Notes under the pieces: generated by a model
Seen by the model: only the letters and a program-made list of their open reading frames with translations
The model's database searches: none
What the model was told of the DNA's origin: nothing
Position numbers and translations under genes: made by a program
Source: JADJPL01 sp040382095
GTDB lineage: Bacteria > Bacteroidota > Bacteroidia > Chitinophagales > Saprospiraceae
Reading direction: 5' to 3'
Assembly: GCA_040382095.1 (NCBI GenBank)
Contig: JBEIGB010000004.1
Span: forward strand, 1-64,000
DNA: 64,000 nucleotides
Shown: positions 45,723 to 55,393 of the stretch, one piece after another
Layout: each line of letters opens with the position of its first letter
How positions within the stretch are numbered: position 1 is the stretch's first letter

Positions 45723-46436
45723 TTATTTCAATTGTTTTTTAGGGTTGTTGCGTTCGAGGACTTCGTCAATGAGGCCATATTCCATCGCATCTTTTGCCGT
45801 CATCCAATTATCGCGGTCGCAGTCTTTTTCGATTGTCTCGTAAGGTTTACCCGTATGGTAGCTTAAGATATCGTAGAGGGCCTTTTGTTGTTCTTTGATC
45901 AGGTTGTAATAGATTTCCATATCAGAGACCTGCCCCTGCATGCCACCGAGCGGCTGATGGATCATTACCCTGCTGTGGAACAAGCCGGTACGTTTGCCCT
46001 TAGTGCCGGCTGCGAGCAGGACGGCCCCCATTGAGGCGGCCATACCGGTACAGATCGTACCGATATCGGGTGTGACGTACTGCATAGTATCGTAGATGCC
46101 AAGACCGGAAATGACGGAACCACCGGGACTGTTGATGAATATCTGGATATCGCGCTTAGGATCGGTAGATTCGAGGAACAGCAGTTGGGCCTGGACGATA
46201 TTGGCCACCTCGTCATAAATCGGGACACCGAGAAAGATGATCCGGTCCATCATGAGGCGGGAGAAAACATCCATGCTGATAATATTCATGGTGCGTTCCT
46301 CAATGACAGCCGGGGTGAAAGCACGTATATTCGGAATGGCTACCTGCATAGTAGCATCTGCATACTTTTCGATATGCATACCGCTCATGCCGAGATGCCT
46401 GGTAGCGTATTTCATGAATTCATCCTTGTGAAACAT
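45723..46436 (-). CDS. clpP: ATP-dependent Clp protease proteolytic subunit ClpP
   Basis: The tetradecameric serine peptidase works with ClpX. From the chosen start the triad is Ser135 (GMAASMGAVL), His160 (MIHQPLGG) and Asp209 (DCDRDNWM). The open frame goes on to an ATG at 46481, but the ATG at 46436 (MFHKDEFMKYATRHLG) matches the usual Bacteroidota N-terminus and gives 237 residues. It lies between tig (134-bp gap) and clpX. Confidence 0.96.
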   Translation of the reverse strand: MFHKDEFMKYATRHLGMSGMHIEKYADATMQVAIPNIRAFTPAVIEERTMNIISMDVFSRLMMDRIIFLGVPIYDEVANIVQAQLLFLESTDPKRDIQIFINSPGGSVISGLGIYDTMQYVTPDIGTICTGMAASMGAVLLAAGTKGKRTGLFHSRVMIHQPLGGMQGQVSDMEIYYNLIKEQQKALYDILSYHTGKPYETIEKDCDRDNWMTAKDAMEYGLIDEVLERNNPKKQLK

Positions 46437-46570
46437 ATTGCGTATAGTTTTTGTAAAAAAATGAGGTAGTGCGCGTGGCATCCACCGGCCTGACCGGGCA
46501 GCGTACCTTGGCGAACGACTTTCAATGTAACAATTTATCGCAGCACAGGTTGAGGCCTGTCGGGAAAAGT

Positions 46571-47992
46571 CTATTCTTCTTCTTCTTTAGCGATAGAAAG
46601 GCGTTGTTTTCCTTCCTCCAGCGATTTTTCGGTTGCTTCCACCAACGAGAGGAAGGCATTGAGTTCCATGGGGTTTTCGATTACGGTGACTTTACTTTTA
46701 ACCGCCTGGAATACCTTATTGTTAAAGATTGCTTCTACGGCCTTATCCACCTGCTCTTCATTCTGCATCATCCGCTTGATCATATTGTGGTAGAAGTCCA
46801 TTGAAATGCCCTGAAGTTGCCCAAAATAGCTGGAAATTTGCCCATAGAAATAGTTTTGGATTTCCTGTTCGCTGACCCCAAGTTTAAAATTGTTTATAAT
46901 TTTATTTCTGATCAGGGTCCAGCGGAAATTTTTTATGATTTCGGGATAAGCGTCATCGAGTTTACGCGGGTCGGAATTTTTGTTGGAAGAGCGGATCCAA
47001 CGGCGCAGGTAATCATCGGGTAGCGGCAGCGGGTTGCAATCCATGAGGAATTTTTTGAGGTCCTGGGCCAGCACAAAATCGGCGGGTTGCTGGTAGGAAT
47101 TTTTGAGCTGTCCCGTGATAATATCCCGGAAAGCCGCTTCATCCTGAACCTCATCGGATTCGAAAAGTTCTGCTAAGAACTCCGCATCAATCTGCCTGGG
47201 TGACCTACGCGTGGCGCCTTCCAGTTCGAGCTGGAAAAGATGCCCCGTTTCGGTTGGATCATCCGGATCTATTTGGAGCAAATACCGGCGGACGAATTGC
47301 TCGTCCCGGTCATTTTCCAGGGAGAAGATGTCCAGTTCCACCGAGTTACCGGGTTCGAGGTGGCCAATCGCTTCCCTGGTGGCGTCCGTGGCATCCGCGA
47401 ACAGGATCGAAAATTTTGAGGAATGCCCTTCGGGCTTCAGTATCCCCGGGGCTTCCAGTTCGCGTGCGATAAAGGTAAGGAAATCTTTATCCTCATACGG
47501 TGGAGGTGTTTGGCTGGTGATTGCGTACTGTTCCTGAATTTTTTTAATTTCTGCCTCGACCATTTCCGGGGTGATTTCCGGCACGACCATGTGAAAGACG
47601 GAGGATTTATCCATGCCTTCGATCTCGAATTCAGGTGCAAAGCCGATTTCGAATAAGAAAGTATAGTCCTCTTTACTATTAGGATTGAAAGCGTATTGAG
47701 TCTGGTTATCGAGGGACATCGGCTGTCCGACAAGGACGATATTTTCTTTTTGAATATAATCGTCAAGTGTCTCATTGACCATTTTGTCGAGAATCTCTAT
47801 GAGCATTCCGGTACCGTACATTTTAGTGACGAGGCTTACGGGGACTTTGCCTTTCCGGAAGCCTTTGATTTGTGCTTCCTGCTGTAATTTTTGTATATCC
47901 TTACTTAGTGCCTTCTGATAATCGGCATAATGGATGTGTATAGTTAGCTTAGCTTCGAGATTCCCCGAGTCTTCCCTTACAACTGTTGGCAT
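46571..47992 (-). CDS. tig: Trigger factor
   Basis: This ribosome-associated chaperone (and prolyl isomerase in many species) binds nascent chains. The N-terminal ribosome-binding domain has GFRKGKVP, the ribosome signature; the long helical C-terminal arm spans about residues 265-460. The middle domain is diverged from the E. coli PPIase domain, as is common in Bacteroidota. It precedes clpP-clpX on the minus strand, the classic order. Confidence 0.93.
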   Translation of the reverse strand: MPTVVREDSGNLEAKLTIHIHYADYQKALSKDIQKLQQEAQIKGFRKGKVPVSLVTKMYGTGMLIEILDKMVNETLDDYIQKENIVLVGQPMSLDNQTQYAFNPNSKEDYTFLFEIGFAPEFEIEGMDKSSVFHMVVPEITPEMVEAEIKKIQEQYAITSQTPPPYEDKDFLTFIARELEAPGILKPEGHSSKFSILFADATDATREAIGHLEPGNSVELDIFSLENDRDEQFVRRYLLQIDPDDPTETGHLFQLELEGATRRSPRQIDAEFLAELFESDEVQDEAAFRDIITGQLKNSYQQPADFVLAQDLKKFLMDCNPLPLPDDYLRRWIRSSNKNSDPRKLDDAYPEIIKNFRWTLIRNKIINNFKLGVSEQEIQNYFYGQISSYFGQLQGISMDFYHNMIKRMMQNEEQVDKAVEAIFNNKVFQAVKSKVTVIENPMELNAFLSLVEATEKSLEEGKQRLSIAKEEEE

Positions 47993-48228
47993 ATTGACCT
48001 GGAAATTAAATATTAGGTGAACAAAGTTTTGATACTTGAGCTAAGGGCAACCACGTTTTCGCTGCACATCGCCTATGCCCGGTTTAATAAAACACATTCA
48101 GCGATACGCCAGCGCGGTGGGAAAATGTATTATTTTTTCTCACACGAAGGATTTTTGAGGAAACATACCCCGGCAACGCGACCGGGGCAAGGCACAGTAT
48201 AGCTGAAGCACACTATTTTAACCTACTA

Positions 48229-48251
48229 TGATCCCATCGCAACAAGTCTGG
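48229..48251 (+). repeat. Dispersed motif, copy beside tRNA-Leu
   Basis: TGATCCCATCGCAACAAGTCT begins here and ends 4 nt before the 3' end of tRNA-Leu at 48254, so it lies just downstream of that gene on the opposite strand. Confidence 0.6.
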
Positions 48252-48253
48252 TG

Positions 48254-48335
48254 TGCGGGTAGAGGGACTCGAACCCCCACGCCTTGCGGCACCAGATCCT
48301 AAGTCTGGCACGTCTACCAATTTCGCCATACCCGC
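48254..48335 (-). tRNA. tRNA-Leu (anticodon TAG)
   Basis: On the minus strand the acceptor stem GCGGGTA pairs with TACCCGC. The anticodon stem CCAGA/TCTGG encloses CTTAGGA (anticodon TAG, reads CUA), and the long variable arm TGCCGCAAGGCG is typical of Leu. The T loop is GTTCGAGT-like. The 3' CCA is not encoded. Confidence 0.95.
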
Positions 48336-48707
48336 ATGGCATACATTCAGGCCGTTTTCAGAAAACCCTTTTCAGGAACTTTTTGTTACGCCTGAAAGGT
48401 TTTTTACATGAAAAACAGGTGCTTTTTTTAAAAGCGAACGCAAATTTAACCCTTTTTTTCTAAAACAGCGATTTACGCTCTAAAATATGTAATTTCAGGC
48501 CGGTACATCCGGCTCGTCATGAAGGAACGTTTTTTGCGTTGCCCATGTTCATTGGCTTTTACAGCAGGCTTGCCGCAACAGTCCGGCATGAAGAGTAACC
48601 GGCCTTCCGCTATCGGGAAAACCAGGAAAAATACCCGGCCTTTTCCGCATACAGGCGGCATTGTGCAGGGCTCAGGCGTTTATTAAAGAAAGGAAAGGAT
48701 ACATACT
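48336..48707. other. Intergenic: upstream regions of tRNA-Leu and rel, no gene
   Basis: This 372-bp gap holds a minus-strand TAAATTTG box (48441-48448), possibly for tRNA-Leu although the leader would be about 100 nt, and a purine-rich ribosome-binding stretch before the rel ATG (AGAAAGGAAAGGA at 48688-48700). ORFs here look like chance. Confidence 0.4.
48441..48448 (-). promoter_or_regulatory. Candidate -7 box upstream of tRNA-Leu
   Basis: The minus strand reads TAAATTTG, an exact TAnnTTTG. The distance to the tRNA 5' end (about 105 nt) is long, so the link is uncertain. Confidence 0.35.
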
Positions 48708-50945
48708 ATGCAAGAAGTGGCGATTGGGGCACAGGAACAGGAAAAGCGGCTGATTCAGAATGCGTACCGGCAGTTGCTGCGTGCGATCAAAGTCGCTATG
48801 GACGACGAGGACAGACGGAAGATCCGTAAGGCTTATGAACTGGCCGTTCAGGCACACAGCGAGCAGCGGCGCAAATCGGGCGAGCCATATATATTACATC
48901 CAATTGCCGTTGCCCGTATCTGTGCGGAAGAGATCGGCCTCGGTCCGACAGCAATCGTCTGCGCCCTGCTGCACGATGTCGTCGAGGATACCGCAGTCAC
49001 CCTTGAGGACATCCGCCTGCAGTTTGGGGAGCGCGTAGCAGCGATTGTGGACGGGCTTACGAAGCTGGATGCTGCTTATGAGGTGGAAAGCCCCCAGGCG
49101 GAAAATTTCAAGAAAGTGCTGAGCACGTTGGTGGACGACGTGCGCGTCGTCCTGATTAAAATGGCCGACCGGCTCCATAACCTGCGCACGATCGGCTCTA
49201 TGGCGCCGCACAAGCAGATGAAAATCGCTGCTGAAACGAGCTTCATCTATGCCCCCCTTGCACACCGGCTCGGCCTTTACAACATTAAGGTCGAATTCCT
49301 GGACCTTTGCATGAAGATTACCGACCCGGCGGACTACAAGGAAATTGCCGAACAGCTCAGCGAGACAAAGAAAGAACGCGAACGCTACATCCAGACCTTC
49401 ATCGAACCCCTCAAGCCCAGGCTCGACGAAATCGGTTGTGCCTATCAGATTTACGGACGGCCCAAGTCCATTTATTCCATCTGGAAGAAAATCAAGGCGA
49501 AGCGGATCCCGCTCAACGAAATCTACGATCTTTTCGCCGTGCGCATCGTCCTTGATGTGCCTATCGAGAAGGAGAAACTGACCTGCTGGCAGGCCTACTC
49601 TATCGTCACCGATGTCCATACCCCACTACCCGACCGATTGAAAGACTGGATTACCGTTCCTAAATCCAATGGCTATGAATCCCTGCATACCACTGTGATC
49701 GGCCCCATGGGACGCTATGTAGAGGTGCAGATCCGCTCCCTGCGCATGGACGAAATTGCCGAGCGCGGCGTGGCCGCACACTGGAAATACAAAGGGATCA
49801 CGAATGCCCCAGACGTCTATGAGCGCTGGCTCGACAGCGTGCGCGAAATCCTCGAAGACCCCACCGGCGACGCGATAGAATTTCTGGTGGACTTCAAGTC
49901 AAATAACCTCTTCAGCGAGGAGGTCTATGTTTACACCCCCAAGGGCGATATGCGCATCTTACCTAAAGGTGCTACGGCACTGGACTTTGCCTTCAGCATC
50001 CATACAGATATCGGGTATCATTGTGTTTCTATAAAAGCAAATAATAAGCTGGTGCCCCTGAACTATGCGCTGCGCAATGGAGATCAGGTACAAATCCTTA
50101 CCGGAAAAAATCAAAAGCCCAGTGAGGACTGGGAACGCATGGTCATAACGGGGAAGGCCAAGTCCAAGATCCGCTCTGCGATGAAGGAAGAAAAGCGCAA
50201 AAAGGGCGAGATTGGAAAAGAAATGCTGGAGCGCAAGCTCCGACACCTGCACCTCGACTTCGAAGAAAGCGCCGACACCATTGTGAAATTCTATGGGTAT
50301 CCCTCCCGTACAGAGCTCTATTTTGCGCTCGCGATGGAAGAGCGCAGCATACAGGAGATTTTCAGGAATTTCAAGACGGAGGGTAGTAAGCTTGTGAGCG
50401 TTCGGCCAACCGAAAATGCGGGCAACAGCCAGCTCGCCTTACAGCAAGCGGCGGCGGCACGGGAAGAAGCCCAGCGAAAGCTCGGGATAAAACCCCGGCT
50501 GCTCATCAACGGCGAACCGGCAGAGCGCTATCAATATAGTATCGCTACCTGCTGTAACCCCGTCCAGGGGGATGAAATATTCGCCTATCTCACAGCCAGC
50601 GCCGGGCTGAAGATACACCGGCTCGGCTGTCCGAATGCCACCCACCTCATGGCCAACTATGGGTATCGGGTCATGAAAGCAGAGTGGGTGTTCACCAATG
50701 ACGTCACCTTTATTGCCGAGCTGCGCATTAACGGGGTTGACAGCGGCCCCGGTGTCATCGAACGCCTGACCCACCAAATCTCTACACAACTCGGACTGGA
50801 TATCCGCTCGCTTACGATCGAAGGCGATGAAGGTTATTTTGAGGGGATTATCAAAATTAAAGTCCGCAATACCGATCAGCTCAATATGGCGATCCGCGCC
50901 CTGCAGACCATAGATAATATCTCCGCAGTGACCCGCGCAGATTAA
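48708..50945 (+). CDS. Bifunctional (p)ppGpp synthetase/hydrolase, RelA/SpoT family
   Basis: This long RSH enzyme makes and degrades the stringent-response alarmone. Order: HD hydrolase domain (His89-Asp90 ... Glu93-Asp94 in LLHDVVEDT, intact, so hydrolysis is expected), synthetase domain (about 225-370, with YGRPKSIYSIWKK and ESLHTTVIGPMG), TGS domain (about 405-465, VYVYTPKGDMRILPKGATALDFAF), a conserved Cys/His region (CCNPVQGDEI), and a C-terminal ACT domain. 745 residues is normal. It is transcribed upstream of fur and purA; the 113-bp gap to fur suggests a separate promoter. Confidence 0.96.
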   Translation: MQEVAIGAQEQEKRLIQNAYRQLLRAIKVAMDDEDRRKIRKAYELAVQAHSEQRRKSGEPYILHPIAVARICAEEIGLGPTAIVCALLHDVVEDTAVTLEDIRLQFGERVAAIVDGLTKLDAAYEVESPQAENFKKVLSTLVDDVRVVLIKMADRLHNLRTIGSMAPHKQMKIAAETSFIYAPLAHRLGLYNIKVEFLDLCMKITDPADYKEIAEQLSETKKERERYIQTFIEPLKPRLDEIGCAYQIYGRPKSIYSIWKKIKAKRIPLNEIYDLFAVRIVLDVPIEKEKLTCWQAYSIVTDVHTPLPDRLKDWITVPKSNGYESLHTTVIGPMGRYVEVQIRSLRMDEIAERGVAAHWKYKGITNAPDVYERWLDSVREILEDPTGDAIEFLVDFKSNNLFSEEVYVYTPKGDMRILPKGATALDFAFSIHTDIGYHCVSIKANNKLVPLNYALRNGDQVQILTGKNQKPSEDWERMVITGKAKSKIRSAMKEEKRKKGEIGKEMLERKLRHLHLDFEESADTIVKFYGYPSRTELYFALAMEERSIQEIFRNFKTEGSKLVSVRPTENAGNSQLALQQAAAAREEAQRKLGIKPRLLINGEPAERYQYSIATCCNPVQGDEIFAYLTASAGLKIHRLGCPNATHLMANYGYRVMKAEWVFTNDVTFIAELRINGVDSGPGVIERLTHQISTQLGLDIRSLTIEGDEGYFEGIIKIKVRNTDQLNMAIRALQTIDNISAVTRAD

Positions 50946-51058
50946 CCCCTGCCGGTCCTGTCCAGCTTTGGCACGACGAATGTCGCGATCAGTTTTTCGC
51001 CGGGGCAGAAAACCCCTTGCATACAAATTATGTTATCTTGTGACAATAGAAACCGGAT

Positions 51059-51568
51059 ATGGGTGCAGAACGCAATTGGGAGCAGGTCATCGCGGAAGTA
51101 AAAAACATCTTTGCCGGCCACCTTGGGCAGCAGGGTTTCCGTAAAACACCGGAAAGGTTTGCCATCCTGGAAGAAATTTATCGCCGCTCGGACCACTTCG
51201 ATGCTGAGGCGCTCTATATCCACATGAAAAACCAAAATTACCGGGTTAGCCGGGCCACGGTATATAATACGCTGGAATTACTGGTCAATTGCGACCTGGT
51301 CAAAAAACACCAGTTTGGCAAAAACCTGGCACAATACGAAAAATCCTACGGCTATAAACAGCACGACCATCTGATCTGCGTGGACTGTGGCTGCGTACTG
51401 GAATTTTGCGACCCACGTATCCAGCAGATAAAAGACATGATGGGCGAACTGCTCAAATTCCATATCACCCACCATGCCCTCAACCTTTACGGGCAGTGTA
51501 ATGGTGCCTGCGACCGCAAAAAAAACCTTCCGGCTGGTACAGGGGAAAATACACAAAAACATTCCTAA
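51059..51568 (+). CDS. Fur family transcriptional regulator
   Basis: The N-terminal winged helix (GFRKTPERFAILEEIYRRSDHFDAEALYIHM, RVSRATVYNTLELLVNCDLV) and C-terminal metal-binding dimer domain (HDHLICVDCGCVLEFCDP, then CNGAC) are clear. Two CxxC-type pairs should hold structural zinc. Whether it senses Fe, Zn, Mn or peroxide cannot be told from sequence. Its stop is 5 nt before the purA start, so purA is probably co-transcribed with it, an uncommon pairing. Confidence 0.92.
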   Translation: MGAERNWEQVIAEVKNIFAGHLGQQGFRKTPERFAILEEIYRRSDHFDAEALYIHMKNQNYRVSRATVYNTLELLVNCDLVKKHQFGKNLAQYEKSYGYKQHDHLICVDCGCVLEFCDPRIQQIKDMMGELLKFHITHHALNLYGQCNGACDRKKNLPAGTGENTQKHS

Positions 51569-51573
51569 AGTTT

Positions 51574-52854
51574 ATGCAAATAGATGTTATACTGGGATTG
51601 CAATGGGGCGACGAAGGCAAAGGTAAAATCGTGGACTACCTGGCCCCTGGATACGATATTATCGCACGTTTTCAGGGAGGGCCCAACGCAGGGCATACCC
51701 TGAAGTTTGACGGCAAAAAGTTCGTCCTGCATACGGTACCATCCGGGATTTTCCGCGAAACGGCAATCAACCTCATCGGCAATGGGGTAGTGATTGACCC
51801 CATCGCTTTCTCCCGCGAACTCGCCCAACTCACCGATGTAGGGGTGCCTTTCCAGCAGCGCCTGGTAGTAGCCAGGAAAGCCCACCTCATCCTGCCTACC
51901 CACCGGTTCCTGGATATGCTTTCCGAAAACGCCAAGGGCGCGGAAAAAATCGGATCTACGCTCCGGGGCATCGGCCCTACCTATATGGACAAAACCGGAC
52001 GTAACGGCCTGCGCGTGGGGGATATCGAACGCAATGATTTCCGTGCGCGGTACGAGGCCTTGAAGGCAAAACATCTCAGCCTCGCGTCCATGTACGCCCC
52101 TGTGGATTTCGACCTCGAGAGGGAAGAAAACCTTTGGTTTGCCGCTATCGAAGAAATACGCGGGCTCAACCTGGTAGATGGAGAATATTTTATCAATCGC
52201 GCCATTGCCCAGGGGAAAAGGGTCCTCGCCGAGGGCGCGCAGGGCAGTATGCTCGATATTGACTTCGGCACCTATCCGTTCGTCACCTCTTCCAATACGG
52301 TTACTGCTGGTGTCTGTACCGGCCTGGGTGTTTCGCCAGACAAAATCGGAGAGGTCATTGGCATTTCCAAGGCTTATTGCACCCGCGTAGGTGCCGGCCC
52401 TTTCCCAACAGAACTCACAGATGAGACCGGGGAAATGCTCCGCAGGGAAGGCAGCGAATTTGGCGCGACGACCGGCCGCCCACGTCGTTGTGGCTGGATA
52501 GATCTCCCGCAACTGCGCTATGCGATTATGGTCAATGGCGTCACCCAAATTGCCGTGACCAAACTCGATGTGCTAAATACATTCCCGGAGATATATGCCG
52601 CCACAGCATACCGCATTGATGGCCTGGTCACCGAAGATATTCCCTACGATCTTTGCGCTACCCCAATAGAACCGGTCTGGCAATCCCATCCGGGGTGGCA
52701 GCAGAACCTCGCCGCAGAAGGCGTATTTCAGGAGCTCCCCTCGTCTGCAAGGGCATATCTTCAATTTCTGGAAAATGCACTTCAGACCCCGGTTTCCATG
52801 ATCTCTACCGGGCCCGAGCGCTCGCAACTGATCATCCGCCCAACAGATTATTAA
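51574..52854 (+). CDS. purA: Adenylosuccinate synthase
   Basis: PurA uses GTP to join IMP and aspartate in the branch to AMP. Landmarks: the N-terminal QWGDEGKGKIVDYLA, GGPNAGHTLKFDGKKFVLHTVPSG, the catalytic His in that GH, GPTYMDKTGRNGLRVGD, EGAQGSMLDIDFGTYPFVTSSNT and TGRPRRCGW. Length (426) is normal. It lies 5 nt after fur and 30 bp before the permease gene, so one transcript is likely. Confidence 0.97.
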   Translation: MQIDVILGLQWGDEGKGKIVDYLAPGYDIIARFQGGPNAGHTLKFDGKKFVLHTVPSGIFRETAINLIGNGVVIDPIAFSRELAQLTDVGVPFQQRLVVARKAHLILPTHRFLDMLSENAKGAEKIGSTLRGIGPTYMDKTGRNGLRVGDIERNDFRARYEALKAKHLSLASMYAPVDFDLEREENLWFAAIEEIRGLNLVDGEYFINRAIAQGKRVLAEGAQGSMLDIDFGTYPFVTSSNTVTAGVCTGLGVSPDKIGEVIGISKAYCTRVGAGPFPTELTDETGEMLRREGSEFGATTGRPRRCGWIDLPQLRYAIMVNGVTQIAVTKLDVLNTFPEIYAATAYRIDGLVTEDIPYDLCATPIEPVWQSHPGWQQNLAAEGVFQELPSSARAYLQFLENALQTPVSMISTGPERSQLIIRPTDY

Positions 52855-52884
52855 CTGCCGTTCCGCATAAACAGCACATACACC

Positions 52885-53784
52885 TTGGAAAACCACACCT
52901 ATGCCGCGCCGCCGATCTCCAAAAACCGCGCCTTCCTGACTTTAGGGATACTCAGCCTGATATGGGGTACTTCTTTCATCCTGATCAAAAAATCCCTGGA
53001 AACATTCTCTCCTGCCCAGGTGGCCAGCCTTCGGATGACGATTTCTGCGCTTGCCTTCCTCCCTGTGCTGGCGTTTATGCACCGACGCATGGACTGGACA
53101 AAATTGCCCTATCTGCTCATTGTAGGGCTAACCGGCAGTGGGATACCAGCATTTTTGTTTTCGACCGCACAATTGCATATCAGCAGCGCAATGGCGGGGA
53201 TACTCAATTCCTTGACGCCATTATTCACTTTTTTGCTCGGCGTACTGTTTTTCAATATCAAATTCGGGCTGTATCGCCTTGTGGGGGTATTGCTCGGCCT
53301 CGCAGGGGCTATCTTGCTCATTGTCCTGACGAACAACGCAGGCGTTAGCCCGGGCACGTCAATCTACGGCCTGCTGATCGTACTGTCGTCGGTTTGTTAT
53401 GCGGTGAGTAGCAACGTGATCGGCAGGTACCTGCAAAATATGAACGCGCTGTTAATCAGCTCGGCGTCGTTTGGCCTCGTGGCTATTCCCCTCGCGGCAT
53501 ATTTGTTTGGCGCTACCGATTTTGTACACCGCATGGGCTCGGACCCCCAGGCCTGGGCCTCCCTTGGATATGTCGTCATCCTTTCAATGGTGGGCACCGT
53601 GGCGGCAACCATCATCTTTTTCAGGTTAATACAGCAAACTTCACCGGTATTCGGGTCCACTGTGGCCTACCTTATGCCACTGGTGGCACTTTCCTGGGGC
53701 CTCGCCGACGGCGAAAAGATCGCCTGGGCCCATCTGATTGGGATGGCGTTCATCTTGTGTGGAGTGTATCTGAGCCGTCGTTGA
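52885..53784 (+). CDS. EamA-type DMT family permease
   Basis: Two EamA halves with about ten helices are visible: the first starts with FLTLGILSLIWGTSFILIKKSL, the second with YGLLIVLSSVCYAVSSNVIGRY. The SxxxAxxxxxxxP-type motif (GTVAATIIFFRLIQQTSPVFGSTVAYLMPLVAL) at the C-terminal half is typical. The start appears to be a TTG at 52885 because the next in-frame ATG falls after the first helix. The substrate is unknown. It is convergent with the UspA gene (22-bp gap). Confidence 0.85.
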   Translation: MENHTYAAPPISKNRAFLTLGILSLIWGTSFILIKKSLETFSPAQVASLRMTISALAFLPVLAFMHRRMDWTKLPYLLIVGLTGSGIPAFLFSTAQLHISSAMAGILNSLTPLFTFLLGVLFFNIKFGLYRLVGVLLGLAGAILLIVLTNNAGVSPGTSIYGLLIVLSSVCYAVSSNVIGRYLQNMNALLISSASFGLVAIPLAAYLFGATDFVHRMGSDPQAWASLGYVVILSMVGTVAATIIFFRLIQQTSPVFGSTVAYLMPLVALSWGLADGEKIAWAHLIGMAFILCGVYLSRR

Positions 53785-53806
53785 GCTTTCGCGAAAACGC
53801 CTTTCA

Positions 53807-54697
53807 TCAACGCACCACGAGGATGGCCTTACCAGTCTGATGTGCGAGTACTTTCTCCGTCACGCTACCGAAAATGAAATTCTCGAGGGCGGAATGCCCC
53901 TGGGCACCGATTACGATAAGTCCTGCACCCGTATTGCCCGCATATTCCGCAATGTGCAAGGCCACATTGCTGTACTGGTTGTCCACAATCACCTGCTGAA
54001 AAGTATCGCGTTCAAATTCCTGCGTTTTTATGAAATTGGCAAAAGCTGTTTTAGCAGACTGACGCAGGACCTCCCGGAAGCCATCGCTGTCAAACGTGCG
54101 CATATAATAATCGGCCGGGGGCATGTCCACGACGTAGAGTACCTGCAGGTCCGTATTTTTACGGGTGGCCGCCAGAGCAACAGCTACCCGAAGGGCACCC
54201 GCAGAAGCTTCTGAAAAATCCACCGGGACCAGGATTTTATGGAGATCCGGCTGGACCTCAGTAGGGACAAACAGCACATGGCAATTGCTTTGCCGTGCTA
54301 CCCTGCGTGCGACAATACCACTGCCTTCCTGTTGCTGTTTTTGCCCGACAACAAGCAGGTCAATCTCTTTTACGGCAATCCAGTGCATCAGCTTCTGGAA
54401 AGGTCTGCCTTCCACTACCTCGATATGCAACGCCACCCCCGGGGCTTCTCCGAAATATTCGGCGACATCCCGGGCGATCTTGTCCCTGATCTTCTCATCC
54501 ACGGGATATTCGGGAGCAAACAGCTTGTGAAATTCTACCTCGACATCCGCCGGCATTGAAAAATCCGGCATGACGTGGAAGAAGTAAACGGTTTTAGCCC
54601 CCAGGGCAGGAATCAGGGCCGCTGTGGCCTGAAGGATGTTTTTATCCGCATCCGAAAGGTCCAAGCCGACCAATATCCGTTCGAATCGGTTTTTCAT
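53807..54697 (-). CDS. Universal stress protein with two Usp domains
   Basis: Two UspA domains lie in tandem (about 5-145 and 150-296). The first begins FERILVGLDLSDADKN; the second begins HKILVPVDFSEASAGA and keeps the ATP-binding pattern GAQGHSALENFIFGSVTEKVL. The first half is degenerate at the corresponding loop. The open frame extends to a TTG at 54754; the ATG at 54697 (MKNRFERILVGLD) is preferred. It follows the Hsp20 gene on the minus strand, and a second such protein (59975-60844) lies 5 kb away; both point to stress survival. Confidence 0.9.
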   Translation of the reverse strand: MKNRFERILVGLDLSDADKNILQATAALIPALGAKTVYFFHVMPDFSMPADVEVEFHKLFAPEYPVDEKIRDKIARDVAEYFGEAPGVALHIEVVEGRPFQKLMHWIAVKEIDLLVVGQKQQQEGSGIVARRVARQSNCHVLFVPTEVQPDLHKILVPVDFSEASAGALRVAVALAATRKNTDLQVLYVVDMPPADYYMRTFDSDGFREVLRQSAKTAFANFIKTQEFERDTFQQVIVDNQYSNVALHIAEYAGNTGAGLIVIGAQGHSALENFIFGSVTEKVLAHQTGKAILVVR

Positions 54698-54806
54698 AGC
54701 CCGTTTTTTTATGGGTTTGTCGTGCGTATTCCTGGGGTTGGTCATCATGGCCAACCGGATAACAGGCCTGACGCAATGGGCCAGGCCCGTTGTCCGGCGC
54801 TTCGCC

Positions 54807-55259
54807 TCAGGCTACCAAAACTTTGAGTTGTTTTTCGCCGGATTCTATTGAGACCCTGCGGAAAACCAGCCGCAATATCCCATCCTTGCAAGTAGCACTA
54901 ACCTCGTCTTTTGCAATTTCGGGAGAGAGCCGGAAGCAGCGCTCAAAAGATTCGTAGTCAAATTCCTCCAGGATATAGGTTTCCTTTTCCGGAACACCTC
55001 CTTCGGCATTCTTATGGCCTTTGACTTTGAGCAAATCGCCCTCGATGATGATTTCTAATTCGTCCTTTGAATATCCGGGGACAGCGATCTCAAACTCAAA
55101 ATGCGTATTGCCCTTTTTGAGGTTGACAGGAGGCAGGTTTTCCTTTTTCCATGGAAAAGAGAAAGCATTGCGGCCAAGAAAATGTTCCTGATCGATCAGG
55201 CGCCCATAGCGCTCGCCCATTCTGTCAAATGCGCGGTTATGAATATTTGCTCTCCACAT
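54807..55259 (-). CDS. Hsp20/alpha-crystallin family small heat-shock protein
   Basis: The alpha-crystallin domain (about residues 45-140) is recognised by EFEIAVPGYSKDELEIIIEGDLLKVKGHK and the closing VSATCKDGILRLVF. These oligomeric proteins hold unfolding proteins without using ATP. The C-terminal I-x-I-type tail is replaced by KQLKVLVA. The UspA-tandem gene follows 109 bp downstream on the same strand. Confidence 0.93.
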   Translation of the reverse strand: MWRANIHNRAFDRMGERYGRLIDQEHFLGRNAFSFPWKKENLPPVNLKKGNTHFEFEIAVPGYSKDELEIIIEGDLLKVKGHKNAEGGVPEKETYILEEFDYESFERCFRLSPEIAKDEVSATCKDGILRLVFRRVSIESGEKQLKVLVA

Positions 55260-55393
55260 TGTAATAGGTTTTTGTGAATGATTACCCGCAAGTTAATGGA
55301 GTTATCGGGACAGGGCAGTGATGAATGTCAGGGTGCTGGGCTGATTTTAGTCATTCAGGAGATTTTACTGAAAAGCGTCATTTTTACCTGTAA

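Noticed and set aside
48473..48661. 62-residue ORF between tRNA-Leu and rel
   Set aside because: No domain, no supporting signal.
51565..52548. 327-residue ORF on the minus strand
   Set aside because: It is antisense to purA, which is unmistakable on the plus strand.
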